Made by a program: the position numbers and the translations under genes. A stretch of DNA of 64,000 nucleotides from Keguizhuia sedimenti (GTDB lineage: Bacteria > Pseudomonadota > Gammaproteobacteria > Burkholderiales > Burkholderiaceae_D): NCBI GenBank assembly GCA_030715135.1, contig JAUYVH010000008.1:62001-126000 (forward strand). Direction: 5' to 3'. The notes below the pieces were generated by a model. It did not search any database and was not told the DNA's origin. It saw nothing but the letters and a program-made list of their open reading frames with translations. Within the stretch, counting starts at the first letter, position 1, and every line of letters starts with the position of its first letter. Shown here in pieces: positions 9,596-19,282 of the stretch.

Positions 9596-12361
9596 TCAGG
9601 CCAGCTTACCGTGGCATTGCTTGTATTTTTTGCCGCTGCCGCAAGGGCAAGGATCGTTACGGCCTACTTTGGGCATCACGTTTACCAAGGGCTGCTGCTT
9701 TGCCGCTTCACCGGACTCTGCCGGAGCCAGCAATTCCTCCGGCGCCAGATTGGGATTAAAGTCGGCATGCTGGTAATTCACATTGGTCAGATGCGATTGC
9801 GATAGCTGCTCTTCGGCGGCATCCGCTTCTTCACGTGACTGGATGCGGACAGTCATGATTACTTTCACCACATCGTTTTTGATCATATCCAGCATTTGAC
9901 CGAATAATTCGAATGCTTCGCGCTTGTATTCCTGCTTCGGATTCTTTTGCGCATAGCCACGCAGATGAATACCCTGGCGCAGATGATCCAGTGCCGCCAG
10001 GTGTTCGCGCCAATGCGTGTCGATACTTTGCAGCATGACGCTGCGCTCGAATCCACTGAATGCATCTTTGCCGACGATCGATACTTTTGTCTCATACAAA
10101 GCGTTTGCAGCATTTAGCACACGCTCCAGCAATTCATCATCGGTGATGTTGGGTTCGTCTTCCATGATCTTCGAAAGCGGCACCGCAACCTGCCATTCAT
10201 TGACCAGCATGCTTTCCAGCGCAGGAATATCCCATTGTTCCTCGATCGAACCCTCCGGAATATATGTGCGGAACAGCTCGGTAAATACGCCTTGCCGCAA
10301 CGCTGCAATCATCTCGGAAATATCCTGCGACTCGAGCAATTCATTGCGCTGCTGGTAAATTACCTTTCGCTGATCATTGGCAACATCGTCATATTCCAGC
10401 AATTGCTTGCGGATATCGAAGTTGCGTGCCTCGACTTTGCGTTGCGCGGATTCGATTGAACGCGAGACGATGCCAGCCTCGATCGGCTCGCCTTCCGGCA
10501 TCTTGAGACGATCCATGATGGCGCGCACCCGGTCGCCTGCGAAGATACGCAGAAGCGTGTCATCCAGCGACAGATAAAAACGGGATGATCCAGGGTCGCC
10601 CTGTCGGCCCGAACGCCCACGCAGCTGATTGTCGATACGCCGCGACTCATGGCGCTCAGTTCCGATGATATGCAGTCCGCCGGCATTGACCACCTGATCG
10701 TGCAGGGATTGCCATTCTTCGCGCAATTTTTGTGCCTTGGACTGCTTGTCCGCATCGCTTAAATTGGGATCCGCTTCGATAATCTGAATCTGTTTTTCCA
10801 CATTGCCACCCAGCACAATGTCGGTGCCGCGACCGGCCATATTCGTGGCGATGGTGATCATTTTGGGACGGCCGGCCTGCGCAACGATTTCTGCTTCACG
10901 GGCGTGCTGCTTGGCATTTAAAACGTTATGCGGCAGTTTGGCCTTATTTAAAATCCCGGATAGCAATTCGGAATTTTCAATCGATGTCGTGCCCACCAGA
11001 ACGGGCTGGCCGCGCTCATGGCAATCCTGGATGTCTGCCAGCATCGCATTGTATTTTTCCTGTGCAGTCTTGTAGACCTGGTCCTGGCGATCCTTGCGCT
11101 GGCTGGGCCGGTTCGGAGGAATCACGACCGTTTCCAGGCCATAGATTTCCTGGAACTCATAAGCTTCGGTATCGGCAGTGCCGGTCATGCCGGCCAGCTT
11201 GCCGTACATGCGGAAGTAATTCTGGAACGTGATGGAAGCGAGCGTCTGGTTTTCGTTCTGGATGCGCACGCCTTCCTTGGCTTCTACCGCCTGGTGCAAA
11301 CCATCGGACCAGCGGCGTCCTGTCATCAGCCGCCCGGTGAATTCATCGACAATGATGATTTCATTGTTTTGCACTACGTAATGCTGATCTTTATGGTACA
11401 GGGTATGCGCGCGCAAGGCTGCATACAGATGATGGATCAGCGTAATGTTGGCCGCATCATAAAGCGATGCTCCTTCAGGCAACAGACCCATGCGGGTCAG
11501 AATTTCCTCCGCCTTTTCATGCCCTGCTTCGGTCAGCAATACCTGGTGCGATTTTTCATCGCGAACATAGTCGCCCGGCACTTCGATCTTGCCCTTGCCG
11601 TCCGGAGTTTCTTCACCGATCTGCTCCGTCAGCAGCGGCGGGACCTGATTGATTTTTTGATAGAGATCGGTATGGTCTTCGGCTTGCCCGGAAATGATCA
11701 GCGGCGTTCTGGCTTCATCGATCAGGATCGAGTCGACTTCATCGACTATCGCGAAATTCAGGCTGCGCTGCACGCGGTCGGCCACATCGTAGACCATGTT
11801 GTCGCGCAGATAATCGAATCCGAATTCGTTATTGGTGCCATAGGTGATATCCGAGGCATAGGCCGCCTGCTTGACGGAATGCTCCATCTGCGACAGATTG
11901 ATGCCCGTGCTCAATCCCAGCCAGCCATACAGCTTGCCCATCCATTCCGCGTCGCGCTGGGCCAGGTAGTCGTTGACCGTCACTACATGCACGCCCTTGC
12001 CCGACAGTGCATTGAGATAAACCGGCAAAGTCGCCATCAGGGTCTTGCCTTCGCCAGTGCCCATTTCCGCGATTTTTCCATGATGGAGAACCATGCCGCC
12101 GATCAACTGCACGTCGAAATGACGCATCTTTAAAACACGCTTGCTCGCCTCGCGGCAAACGGCAAAAGCTTCGGGAAGCAATTGATCCAAGGTAGCGCCC
12201 TGTTCGACGCGCTGCTTGAATTCCGGCGTTTTTGCACGCAGCTCCGCGTCGGACAATTTTTCCATTGCCGGTTCGAGCGCATTGATCTCGCGCACAGTTT
12301 TTTGGTATTGCTTGATCAGCCGCTGATTGCGGCTGCCGAAAATCTGGGTCAGTAATGACAT
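9596..12361 (-). CDS. secA: Preprotein translocase motor ATPase SecA
   Basis: The ATPase that pushes unfolded preproteins through SecYEG. The 921-aa protein (E. coli 901) has Walker A GTGEGKT at 101–107, the [15 protein letters not shown] segment of the DEAD motor, the AGRGTDI motif of the second nucleotide-binding domain, and a C-terminal zinc SEC-C tail ([15 protein letters not shown]) for SecB and lipid binding. ATG at 12361 follows a 160-base gap that probably contains its promoter. Terminator at 9533–9580. The porin and both M23 proteins here are expected Sec clients. Confidence 0.98.
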   Translation of the reverse strand: MSLLTQIFGSRNQRLIKQYQKTVREINALEPAMEKLSDAELRAKTPEFKQRVEQGATLDQLLPEAFAVCREASKRVLKMRHFDVQLIGGMVLHHGKIAEMGTGEGKTLMATLPVYLNALSGKGVHVVTVNDYLAQRDAEWMGKLYGWLGLSTGINLSQMEHSVKQAAYASDITYGTNNEFGFDYLRDNMVYDVADRVQRSLNFAIVDEVDSILIDEARTPLIISGQAEDHTDLYQKINQVPPLLTEQIGEETPDGKGKIEVPGDYVRDEKSHQVLLTEAGHEKAEEILTRMGLLPEGASLYDAANITLIHHLYAALRAHTLYHKDQHYVVQNNEIIIVDEFTGRLMTGRRWSDGLHQAVEAKEGVRIQNENQTLASITFQNYFRMYGKLAGMTGTADTEAYEFQEIYGLETVVIPPNRPSQRKDRQDQVYKTAQEKYNAMLADIQDCHERGQPVLVGTTSIENSELLSGILNKAKLPHNVLNAKQHAREAEIVAQAGRPKMITIATNMAGRGTDIVLGGNVEKQIQIIEADPNLSDADKQSKAQKLREEWQSLHDQVVNAGGLHIIGTERHESRRIDNQLRGRSGRQGDPGSSRFYLSLDDTLLRIFAGDRVRAIMDRLKMPEGEPIEAGIVSRSIESAQRKVEARNFDIRKQLLEYDDVANDQRKVIYQQRNELLESQDISEMIAALRQGVFTELFRTYIPEGSIEEQWDIPALESMLVNEWQVAVPLSKIMEDEPNITDDELLERVLNAANALYETKVSIVGKDAFSGFERSVMLQSIDTHWREHLAALDHLRQGIHLRGYAQKNPKQEYKREAFELFGQMLDMIKNDVVKVIMTVRIQSREEADAAEEQLSQSHLTNVNYQHADFNPNLAPEELLAPAESGEAAKQQPLVNVMPKVGRNDPCPCGSGKKYKQCHGKLA

Positions 12362-12521
12362 GCTTGGAATAGTAAAAGCGCTGTAAGAAATTCCGATCCG
12401 CTCGCTGTTTGCTGCGCCGACCGGCAGGAAACCAAAAAAAGGATTCTATCATGCTGCTCTGCGTACATAGGGCCTGTGAATATGGAAACAATGGCAAGCC
12501 GCGCCATCCGTTGAGCCATAT

Positions 12522-13478
12522 CTATTTGGCGGCCTGCAACAGGGAGCCGGACGGAGAAACGCCTGCAAGGAGGAATTTATGCGGGTTCTGCTGCACACCT
12601 TTGACCAGCACCTCGAAATGAAGATGCGCACCGGTCGAACGTCCGGTCGACCCGATGTCCGCAACATGCTGACCGCGCCTGACGATATCGCCGACTTTTA
12701 CGTGAAGCTTGGATGCATGCGCATATCGGGTAACGATATCGTTGCCATGATCAATTTCCAGCATGTTGCCGAATTGGTGGTGGTATTCGGACGCAATGAC
12801 CACGCCTGCGGCAGCGGCTACAATCGGCGTGCCGATCGGCGCGGCAAAGTCGATTCCTTCATGGAAAGCGCTGCGCCCCGAAAACGGGTCGAGCCGCCGG
12901 CCGAAGCCGGACGCGTTGTAACCAACATTGACAGGCTGAATGGTCGGCAATAGTTTGAAGCGGATCTTATCCTGCATCAGAGCCGTTTCCACTACATTCA
13001 GATAGTCGCTCCTGTATTCAATGTCGCGCGACATGGCGTTCAGCGCAAGCTGAAATTCACTCATGGTCAATGCACGGGAGACGTCCGGCATGGATGTTTC
13101 AGGTCCGCCGCGCCCAGGCATTTCCTTAAAATTGAATTCCTGCGGCTTGACTCCCGCCAATCCCTGCACGCGCTCGCCCAAGGCATCGAGACGCATCAAC
13201 TGAGCTTGCATTTCGCCGAGCTTGGTCGCCATGGCGGTCAGGTTTTCCCTGACGTATCGGTCTTTCTTGGCTGTATCGTCCTGCACGATGGCCGGCACAA
13301 GATTGCGAACGAAAGGTATGTTGCCGTCTGCAGCAAGCCATATGAACAGATGGTGCAAAAGGATCGCGCCGGCAATGACCATCGAAAAAAAGGCGAGCGT
13401 CAAGAAAGCGAGGTGCTTGCCGGTCAAGGTCAAGGATTTCGCTTGAGTAAAACGGGAATGCAACAGGATTACTTGCAT
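12522..13478 (-). CDS. Membrane-anchored LytM/M23 peptidase-family protein
   Basis: A 318-aa envelope protein with one N-terminal membrane helix (about 22–47), a coiled-coil periplasmic stretch (about 70–110) and a C-terminal M23 (LytM) domain. Zinc-site residues are present: HxxxD (H206, D210) and HLH (H285, H287), with YAH around 254, so it may be an active DD-endopeptidase rather than a degenerate activator. I chose ATG 13478 over ATG 13496 because AGGGA precedes it at good spacing and homologues start MQ-I-L. It is upstream of secA and divergent from the dciA-like gene. Confidence 0.9.
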   Translation of the reverse strand: MQVILLHSRFTQAKSLTLTGKHLAFLTLAFFSMVIAGAILLHHLFIWLAADGNIPFVRNLVPAIVQDDTAKKDRYVRENLTAMATKLGEMQAQLMRLDALGERVQGLAGVKPQEFNFKEMPGRGGPETSMPDVSRALTMSEFQLALNAMSRDIEYRSDYLNVVETALMQDKIRFKLLPTIQPVNVGYNASGFGRRLDPFSGRSAFHEGIDFAAPIGTPIVAAAAGVVIASEYHHQFGNMLEIDHGNDIVTRYAHASKLHVKVGDIVRRGQHVADIGSTGRSTGAHLHFEVLVKGVQQNPHKFLLAGVSPSGSLLQAAK

Positions 13479-13528
13479 ACTATTCCCTGCATTCATCCGT
13501 TACGGACAAGATATGATAAGGTTTGCTC

Positions 13529-14047
13529 ATGAAACGCTTTACCTCGAATTTCTCTTATCAGCCCCGCGCCACAGTAACTTCCAAGGGCGCTTCGCCGGCC
13601 CATGGGGCTGTTGATTTTCTCCGTACTCACGACCGTATGGCTGCCCTGTTCCCCGCCGTCGCCCGTATGGCTGAACTGCAAAAGGAATGCACTACGCTTC
13701 TTCCGGAGACTTTTCACGCTTGTACAGTAGTGCAGTTCGAAGGAGGCTGTCTAGTTTTTTCCTCCCCCAATGCGGCATTGGCCACAAAACTCAAACAAAG
13801 ACTGCCCAAATTACAAGAGGCCTTGCTGAATCGCGGCTGGCAGGTGAATTCCATCCGCGTCAAAGTAAGTGTCTCGACATCTTTCACCGCGCCTGTGCCG
13901 GTGCGGAAGGAAAAGCAATTGCCCCTCGATGCGCTGTCTGCCCTTTCGGAGCTGGAACAACAGCTCGAAACATCTCCGCGCAATGCCGCATTGAAAGCCG
14001 CAATCCAGACTATGCTGATGCGGCACCGTACGACTCAGAAAAAGTAA
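13529..14047 (+). CDS. dciA: DUF721 family protein, probable replicative helicase loader DciA
   Basis: A 172-aa protein of the DUF721 family; DciA members load the DnaB helicase in bacteria without DnaC. The N-terminal half contains the KH-like region, including HACTVVQFEGGCLVFSSPNA and the helix ALATKLKQRLPKLQEAL. The C-terminal tail (SELEQQLETSPRNAALKAAIQTML) is helical. ATG at 13529 has an AAGG Shine-Dalgarno at 13518–13521; the TTG two codons upstream is less likely. It is divergent from the LytM gene with a 50-base shared promoter region and convergent with lpxC. The DciA role is inferred from family and lineage. Confidence 0.75.
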   Translation: MKRFTSNFSYQPRATVTSKGASPAHGAVDFLRTHDRMAALFPAVARMAELQKECTTLLPETFHACTVVQFEGGCLVFSSPNAALATKLKQRLPKLQEALLNRGWQVNSIRVKVSVSTSFTAPVPVRKEKQLPLDALSALSELEQQLETSPRNAALKAAIQTMLMRHRTTQKK

Positions 14048-14073
14048 GGACTGAAGCTTCTTCGCAACTCAGT

Positions 14074-15009
14074 TTAATTCAATGCCCATTCCTGGCCGAC
14101 TTGATGGGCATACGCATTGGGTGCAGCATCCAGCCGGTCAAAGCTCACAATTTCATAAGCATCCGGTTGTGCCAGCAAAGCCCGCAGTAATTGGTTATTC
14201 ATGCCATGCCCGGATTTATGCGCGGTATAGCTCGCCAGCAGCGGATGTCCGACCAGATATAAATCCCCGATCGCATCCAGAATCTTGTGACGCACAAACT
14301 CGTTTTCATAACGCAAACCGTCCGCATTCAGGATGCGGTACTCATCCATCACGATTGCGTTTTCCAGGGAGCCGCCGCGCGCCAGTCCCATGCCGCGCAA
14401 TGTTTCGACATCCTGCATGAAGCCGAAAGTACGAGCCCGCGCAATTTCTTTCACATAGGATTCGGTATCGAAATCCACTTCCGCAATCTGGCCGGTTGCG
14501 TCAACCGCCGGATGATTGAATTCGATGAAAAATTTAAGTTTGAAGCCGTTGTAAGGATCAAGACGCGCCCACTTTTCGCGCGCACCTTCACCTTCGCGCA
14601 CCTCGACCGGCCTCTTCACGCGGATGAATTTTTTCGGGGCATTCTGTTCCTGCAGTCCCGCTTGCTGCAACAGGAACACGAAGGAGGATGCCGATCCATC
14701 CATGATCGGAATTTCTTCCGCGGTCAGGTCGACATAGAGATTGTCGATGCCCAGTCCGGCGCAAGCCGACATCAGGTGCTCGACAGTGGAAACCTTGGCG
14801 GTTCCTTTTTGCAGAACGGAAGCCATGCGCGTATCCCCCACTTCCATGGCAGAGGCAGGCAGGTCGACCACCGGATCCAAATCGATGCGACGAAACACGA
14901 TGCCGGTATCAACAGCGGCGGGACGCAATGTCAGCTCAACCTTGGTTCCGGAATGTAATCCGATGCCCACGGTCCTGACCAACTGTTTGATTGTTCTTTG
15001 TTTTAGCAT
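14074..15009 (-). CDS. lpxC: UDP-3-O-acyl-N-acetylglucosamine deacetylase LpxC
   Basis: A zinc amidase for the committed step of lipid A synthesis. Zinc ligands are H78 (STVEHLMS), H241 and D245 ([12 protein letters not shown]), with the general base in HKSGHGMNN (H268). The 311-aa product from ATG 15009 matches E. coli LpxC (305 aa); the frame is open to 15078 but homology begins at MLKQRTIKQ. No clear Shine-Dalgarno precedes the start; instead a TATAAT box ends six bases upstream, so the mRNA may be leaderless. In many bacteria lpxC follows ftsZ; here a peroxiredoxin gene and a terminator lie between. Confidence 0.97.
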   Translation of the reverse strand: MLKQRTIKQLVRTVGIGLHSGTKVELTLRPAAVDTGIVFRRIDLDPVVDLPASAMEVGDTRMASVLQKGTAKVSTVEHLMSACAGLGIDNLYVDLTAEEIPIMDGSASSFVFLLQQAGLQEQNAPKKFIRVKRPVEVREGEGAREKWARLDPYNGFKLKFFIEFNHPAVDATGQIAEVDFDTESYVKEIARARTFGFMQDVETLRGMGLARGGSLENAIVMDEYRILNADGLRYENEFVRHKILDAIGDLYLVGHPLLASYTAHKSGHGMNNQLLRALLAQPDAYEIVSFDRLDAAPNAYAHQVGQEWALN

Positions 15010-15015
15010 TGTGGA

Positions 15016-15044
15016 ATTATAGCAACCGGCCATTGAGCCGGTTG
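15016..15044 (-). promoter_or_regulatory. Candidate lpxC promoter with dyad across the -35/spacer
   Basis: On the minus strand TATAAT occupies 15021–15016, six bases before the lpxC ATG. An 8-bp inverted repeat, CAACCGGC/GCCGGTTG (15023–15030 and 15037–15044, 6-base loop), covers the spacer and the expected -35 position (15039–15044, CAACCG, a poor match to TTGACA). A weak -35 plus an overlapping dyad suggests regulated transcription, but the regulator is unknown. Confidence 0.5.
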
Positions 15045-15107
15045 TAATCGCATGTAACCGCTGTCGGGCAAACGCCACGTCTTCATTGTAAGTTTCTTAT
15101 CTGAAAT

Positions 15108-15132
15108 GAAAAACGGCGCTTGCGCACCGTTT
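15108..15132 (-). terminator. Rho-independent terminator after the peroxiredoxin gene
   Basis: On the minus strand AAACGGTGC pairs with GCGCCGTTT (15132–15124 with 15119–15111, one G·U pair) around a GCAA tetraloop and runs into TTTTT. It separates the peroxiredoxin gene from lpxC. Confidence 0.85.
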
Positions 15133-15165
15133 CCTTTTACAGCTTTGTTGCAATTTTGAAAATAA

Positions 15166-15669
15166 TTAGATCTGCTCCAGCATTTTTTCGGCATTGGACA
15201 CTTCCAGGTGCCCGCTGTCTTCTAAATTCATCTTCTTGACTACGCCATCTTCCACCAGCATGGAATAACGCTGCGAACGCACGCCCAAGCCGCCCTTGGT
15301 GAGGTCGAATTCCATGCCCAGCGCCTTGGTGAATACGCCGCTGCCGTCGGCCAGGAAACGTACCTTGCCGTCGGCATTCTGCGCGCGTGCCCATGCGCCC
15401 ATGACAAATGGATCGTTCACCGAGATGCACCAGATTTCATCCACGCCTTTTGCCTTGAACTGGTCGGCCATCTTGATATAACCGGGAGCGTGTTGTTCGG
15501 AACAGGTTGGAGTAAAAGCGCCAGGCACGGCGAAGATCACAATCTTCTTGCCCTTGGCAGCCTCTTGCACCATGACCTTGTTTGGTCCAATGGAACAACC
15601 CTCGCTTGCCACATCCTTGTATTCTGCAAGCCGCGCGTCCGGCAGTTGGTCGCCCACTTTAATCGCCAT
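15166..15669 (-). CDS. Prx5-type peroxiredoxin
   Basis: An atypical thiol peroxidase of the Prx5/AhpC-TSA group that reduces hydrogen peroxide and alkyl peroxides, probably using glutathione or glutaredoxin. The peroxidatic motif PGAFTPTCSEQH contains the catalytic Cys; the ISVNDPFVMGAWARA and LADGSG segments are typical of Prx5. From ATG 15669 the protein is 167 aa and follows a strong GAGGAG Shine-Dalgarno; the upstream in-frame ATG at 15714 is not needed. It lies between ftsZ and lpxC but has terminators on both sides, so it is probably its own unit. Confidence 0.93.
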   Translation of the reverse strand: MAIKVGDQLPDARLAEYKDVASEGCSIGPNKVMVQEAAKGKKIVIFAVPGAFTPTCSEQHAPGYIKMADQFKAKGVDEIWCISVNDPFVMGAWARAQNADGKVRFLADGSGVFTKALGMEFDLTKGGLGVRSQRYSMLVEDGVVKKMNLEDSGHLEVSNAEKMLEQI

Positions 15670-15692
15670 AAGAAATCTCCTCAAATAGTCAG

Positions 15693-15734
15693 ATAAAAAA
15701 ATAAAGGGCCGCAAGCGTCGATTGCTTGCAGCCC
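15693..15734 (-). terminator. Rho-independent terminator of ftsZ (end of the dcw cluster)
   Basis: On the minus strand GGGCTGCAAGC (15734–15724) pairs with GCTTGCGGCCC (15716–15706), 11 bp with one U·G pair and a 7-base loop, followed by TTTATTTTTTT. It closes the dcw transcript 125 bases after the ftsZ stop and just before the peroxiredoxin Shine-Dalgarno. Confidence 0.9.
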
Positions 15735-15858
15735 CGAATGCTTACAGTCCAATACGCAGACCGCAGTATGCCTGAGTTCAAGGATGTTTGCAGGAATGGC
15801 AACTCCGCCAGCCATCCTGCTCCTTCTGGCGAACAGACCTTAACCGATTTAACCGATA

Positions 15859-17037
15859 TCAGTCCGCCTGCTTGCGCAAGAATGCCGGAATGTCATAGGT
15901 TTCCATGCCGTTCTTCTCCAGCGCGCGTACCGTTTCCGACGCGGACTCGCGGCGCCATACCGCCGGCGCTTTCAAGCCGCTGAAAGATGGCGCTGCCTGG
16001 GCTTGGCCCGCGACGGCATCATGCATCATCGGCTCATTGTGCGTGCCGGTGCGCAGCGCCTGAGATGGCACCAAATGAACCGCCTTGCGGGCGCGGCCCA
16101 GACCGGTCGCCACCACCGTCACGCGGATGTTGTCGCCCATGTCGTCGTCATAAGCGATGCCTTGTGCAATCGAAGCGTCCGGTGCAGCAAATGCGCGTAC
16201 AGTTGCCATGACTTCCTTGATTTCCTTGCCCTTCAAGCCACGGCTGGCGGTCACGTTGACCAGCACGCCGCGCGCGCCGGACAGATCGATGCCATCCAGC
16301 AATGGAGAGGCGACTGCCTGTTCGGCTGCGATCCGTGCACGATCCACGCCGGAAGCGGTTGCCGTACCCATCATGGCCTTGCCCTGCTCGCCCATGATGG
16401 TTTTCACGTCGTTGAAATCGACGTTGATGTGACCCGGCACATTGATGATTTCAGCAATGCCGGCTACGGCATTGTTCAACACATCGTCGGCATGCTGCAG
16501 CCATTCGATCATGCTGTCGTCTTCGTAGATCTCTTCCAGTTTTTCATTAAGAATCACAATCAGCGAATCGACGTGCTGGCTCAATGCCTCCAGACCTTCG
16601 TCCGCGATTTCCATGCATTTCTGTCCCTCGTAGGAGAAAGGTTTGGACACCACGGCGACCGTCAATGCACCCTGCTGTTTAGCCACCTCCGCAACAATGG
16701 GCGCAGCTCCCGTTCCAGTGCCGCCGCCCATGCCGGCCGCGATGAAGACCATGTGCGCGCCGCGCAAGGCATCTTCAATTCGAGCACGGGATTCTTCAGC
16801 CAGTTGTCGGCCGACGGCCGGCTTCATGCCTGCGCCCAAGCCGGTCTCGCCGATTTGAATTACGTTATGCGCCTTGGAATGCGCAAGCGCTTGTGCGTCG
16901 GTGTTCGCGGCAATGAATTCCACGCCGCTGACGCCTTTATTGATCATATGCTGCACCGCATTGCCGCCGGCACCACCAACGCCGACAACTTTGATCACGG
17001 TACCTGTTGATGCGTTATCGAGCATATCGATTTCCAT
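15859..17037 (-). CDS. ftsZ: Cell division tubulin homologue FtsZ
   Basis: The GTPase that forms the cytokinetic Z-ring. The tubulin signature GGGTGTG is at 104–110, and the T7 synergy loop is in NVDFNDVKTIM. The conserved C-terminal peptide (DIPAFLRKQAD), which binds FtsA and other partners, is intact after a variable linker. The 392-aa length is normal. ATG 17037 has a GGGAG Shine-Dalgarno. It is last in the dcw cluster, separated from ftsA by 196 bases, the largest internal gap of the cluster, which suggests a local promoter for extra ftsZ expression. Confidence 0.98.
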   Translation of the reverse strand: MEIDMLDNASTGTVIKVVGVGGAGGNAVQHMINKGVSGVEFIAANTDAQALAHSKAHNVIQIGETGLGAGMKPAVGRQLAEESRARIEDALRGAHMVFIAAGMGGGTGTGAAPIVAEVAKQQGALTVAVVSKPFSYEGQKCMEIADEGLEALSQHVDSLIVILNEKLEEIYEDDSMIEWLQHADDVLNNAVAGIAEIINVPGHINVDFNDVKTIMGEQGKAMMGTATASGVDRARIAAEQAVASPLLDGIDLSGARGVLVNVTASRGLKGKEIKEVMATVRAFAAPDASIAQGIAYDDDMGDNIRVTVVATGLGRARKAVHLVPSQALRTGTHNEPMMHDAVAGQAQAAPSFSGLKAPAVWRRESASETVRALEKNGMETYDIPAFLRKQAD

Positions 17038-17233
17038 GATGACTCCCAGTAAAAATTACAGTTTTCAGTCGTTAGGCCTCACGCTATGTGACCCCTAGCC
17101 ACTGCCAACTGCGGTTGCTAAAAAAAACTATTTCAATGTCCTGCTGAGCACTGCACTGCAAAACTGCTTCCAATACCACTGCCATGCCAATACGTTCCTG
17201 CCTGCCCATATGGAGCAAACCTACTGCGGCAGT

Positions 17234-18466
17234 TTAGAAATTCCCTAAAAACCATTCCTTCATGCGCTGCCACACCGCCTTGACCGACCCCTCCTGGCGG
17301 GTAACGATATGGCCGCGCAAATACTGCTTCTTCGCTTCCAGCAAAAGGCCCAGAACCGTCGCATAGCGCGGGCTGCGCACGACATCAGCCAACTGGCCGT
17401 TGTACTCGGGCGTACCCAGGCGCGCCGGCTTCAGGAAAATGTCTTCCGCCAGTTCCACCATGCCCGGCATCATGGCCGAGCCACCGGTCAGCACAACTCC
17501 GGAGGACAGCACCTCTTCGTAGCCGGACTCACGCACCACCTGGTGCACCAGCGCGAACAACTCCTCAACACGCGGTTCAATCACTGCGGCCAATGCCTGG
17601 CGCGAAAGCGAACGCGAACCGCGGTCACCCAGGCCTGGCACTTCCAAGGTCTCATTGGGGTCGGCAAGCACCTGTTTGCACACCCCGTAGCGCAATTTGA
17701 TTTCCTCCGCTTCGGCGGTTGGCGTACGCAAAGCCATGGCGATGTCGTTGGTGATCTGGTCGCCCGCAATCGGGATCACCGCCGTATGGCGGATCGCACC
17801 TTCAGTAAAGATCGCCACATCGGTCGTACCGCCGCCGATATCGATCAGCACCACGCCCAGTTCTTTCTCATCCGGCGTCAGCACCGCATCGGCGGACGCC
17901 ATCGGCTGAAGGATCAGGTCCGAGACTTCCAGCCCGCAGCGGCGCACGCACTTAACGATGTTCTGCACTGCCGACACCGCACCGGTGACAATATGGACTT
18001 TCACTTCCAGCCGGATGCCGCTCATGCCGATCGGCTCGCGCACGTCTTCCTGGCTGTCGACGATAAACTCCTGCGGCACGGTGTGCAGCAGTTGCTGGTC
18101 GGTCGGAATATTGACTGCCTTAGCGGTTTCGATCACGCGCGCCACATCGGCCGCAGTGACTTCCTTGTCCTTGATCGCGACCATGCCACTGGAATTGAAG
18201 CTGCGGATATGGCTGCCCGCGATGCCGGTGTAGACATTGCGGATCTTGCAGTCTGCCATCAATTCGGCTTCTTCGAGAGCGCGCTGGATCGATTCGACCG
18301 TCGCCTCGATGTTGACCACCACGCCTTTCTTCAAACCCTTGGACTCATGCTGACCCAGGCCAATGACTTCATGTCGCCCGTTGGGCAGCACCTCTGCCAC
18401 GACCGCCACCACTTTCGAAGTGCCGATGTCCAGACCAACAATTAAATTTTTCGCGTCTTTTGTCAT
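17234..18466 (-). CDS. ftsA: Cell division actin homologue FtsA
   Basis: The actin-like ATPase that tethers FtsZ to the inner membrane and links it to late divisome proteins. The phosphate-1 motif GLDIGTSK is near residue 11 and the phosphate-2 motif DIGGGTTDVAIF is mid-protein, followed by the adenosine motif GVVLTGGSAMMPG. The C-terminal amphipathic membrane-targeting helix ends in MKEWFLGNF. At 410 aa the length is standard. It lies 10 bases after ftsQ. Confidence 0.98.
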   Translation of the reverse strand: MTKDAKNLIVGLDIGTSKVVAVVAEVLPNGRHEVIGLGQHESKGLKKGVVVNIEATVESIQRALEEAELMADCKIRNVYTGIAGSHIRSFNSSGMVAIKDKEVTAADVARVIETAKAVNIPTDQQLLHTVPQEFIVDSQEDVREPIGMSGIRLEVKVHIVTGAVSAVQNIVKCVRRCGLEVSDLILQPMASADAVLTPDEKELGVVLIDIGGGTTDVAIFTEGAIRHTAVIPIAGDQITNDIAMALRTPTAEAEEIKLRYGVCKQVLADPNETLEVPGLGDRGSRSLSRQALAAVIEPRVEELFALVHQVVRESGYEEVLSSGVVLTGGSAMMPGMVELAEDIFLKPARLGTPEYNGQLADVVRSPRYATVLGLLLEAKKQYLRGHIVTRQEGSVKAVWQRMKEWFLGNF

Positions 18467-18476
18467 GTCGTTCCGC

Positions 18477-19244
18477 TTACTTTTTTTTCGTTTCTGCCCT
18501 GGGAGTCAATCCACTTGCCTTTAATGCCAAACCATTCGGGTAGCGCATGTCCACGCTTTCTATCCGATCCTGCAAGCGCGCTATCAATTGCGGGTAAATA
18601 CCGACCAGCCTGTCCACGCGCGCCTTCAAGGTTGCCGGGTTCTGTTCCCGTCCCAACTCCACCGTCATGCCATTGTTCAACCTGACCGTCCATGCATAGC
18701 GGCTCGACAAGCGCAATGCATTCGGAGCAAGCTGAATCGGCGCAAACCAGCGATGCAAATCCTGAAATCGCGTCACTACTTCCTTTTCACTGCCGTCAGG
18801 ACCTTCGAACTCCGACAGCTCGCCATGCTCTTCCGCTTCAGCCAGATTGGCAATGAACAGATCGCCCTTCACCGAAAGCAGCCTGCCATCCTCGCCCCAC
18901 GTCCCCAGCGGCTCATGCTCTTCAATGGCAACGATCAGCTTGTTCGGCCATTCGCGCCGCACCGTCGCCCTGCGCACCCATGGCACCGACTCGAAGGCGG
19001 CGCGTACCGAATTCAGATTTGCGGTAAAAAAATTACCCCTGATCCGCGGCAGTGCAGTACTGCGTACCGTCGAAGCTCCGACATGGCGCAACGGAGCCTG
19101 CGCAACGCCTTCAATGCGAATCGTCTTCAATGTAAACATCGGACGTTGGGCAAACCACCATAAACCGGCTGACAGCAATGCGAGCGCAACCAGGCCAAAC
19201 AAAAAGTTGGCGGCAGCGTTCAGCATCTTGATGTCATGCCACAT
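18477..19244 (-). CDS. ftsQ: Cell division protein FtsQ
   Basis: A bitopic divisome protein of the FtsQ-FtsL-FtsB complex. Its 255 aa show one N-terminal membrane helix (about 10–31), then a POTRA domain beginning near TLKTIRIEGVA (38–48), with VPWVRRATVRREWPN as the conserved FtsQ/DivIB segment. The C-terminal tail is polar and lysine-rich. An alternative ATG at 19226 (MLNAAANFL) would trim six residues; neither start has a clear Shine-Dalgarno. Gaps: 38 bases after ddlB and 10 before ftsA. Confidence 0.95.
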   Translation of the reverse strand: MWHDIKMLNAAANFLFGLVALALLSAGLWWFAQRPMFTLKTIRIEGVAQAPLRHVGASTVRSTALPRIRGNFFTANLNSVRAAFESVPWVRRATVRREWPNKLIVAIEEHEPLGTWGEDGRLLSVKGDLFIANLAEAEEHGELSEFEGPDGSEKEVVTRFQDLHRWFAPIQLAPNALRLSSRYAWTVRLNNGMTVELGREQNPATLKARVDRLVGIYPQLIARLQDRIESVDMRYPNGLALKASGLTPRAETKKK

Positions 19245-19282
19245 GGTTTATTTATGCTCAGTCAAACTTTGTCGTTAAATGT

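Noticed and set aside
17309-18445. 378-codon open frame on the plus strand opposite ftsA
   Set aside because: It is the mirror of ftsA in a codon-biased genome. The translation is rich in His, Arg and Gln with no family motif. The same applies to the long plus-strand frames at 11018–12133 (opposite secA), 16003–17010 (ftsZ), 20755–21864 (murC) and 30218–31249 (ftsI).
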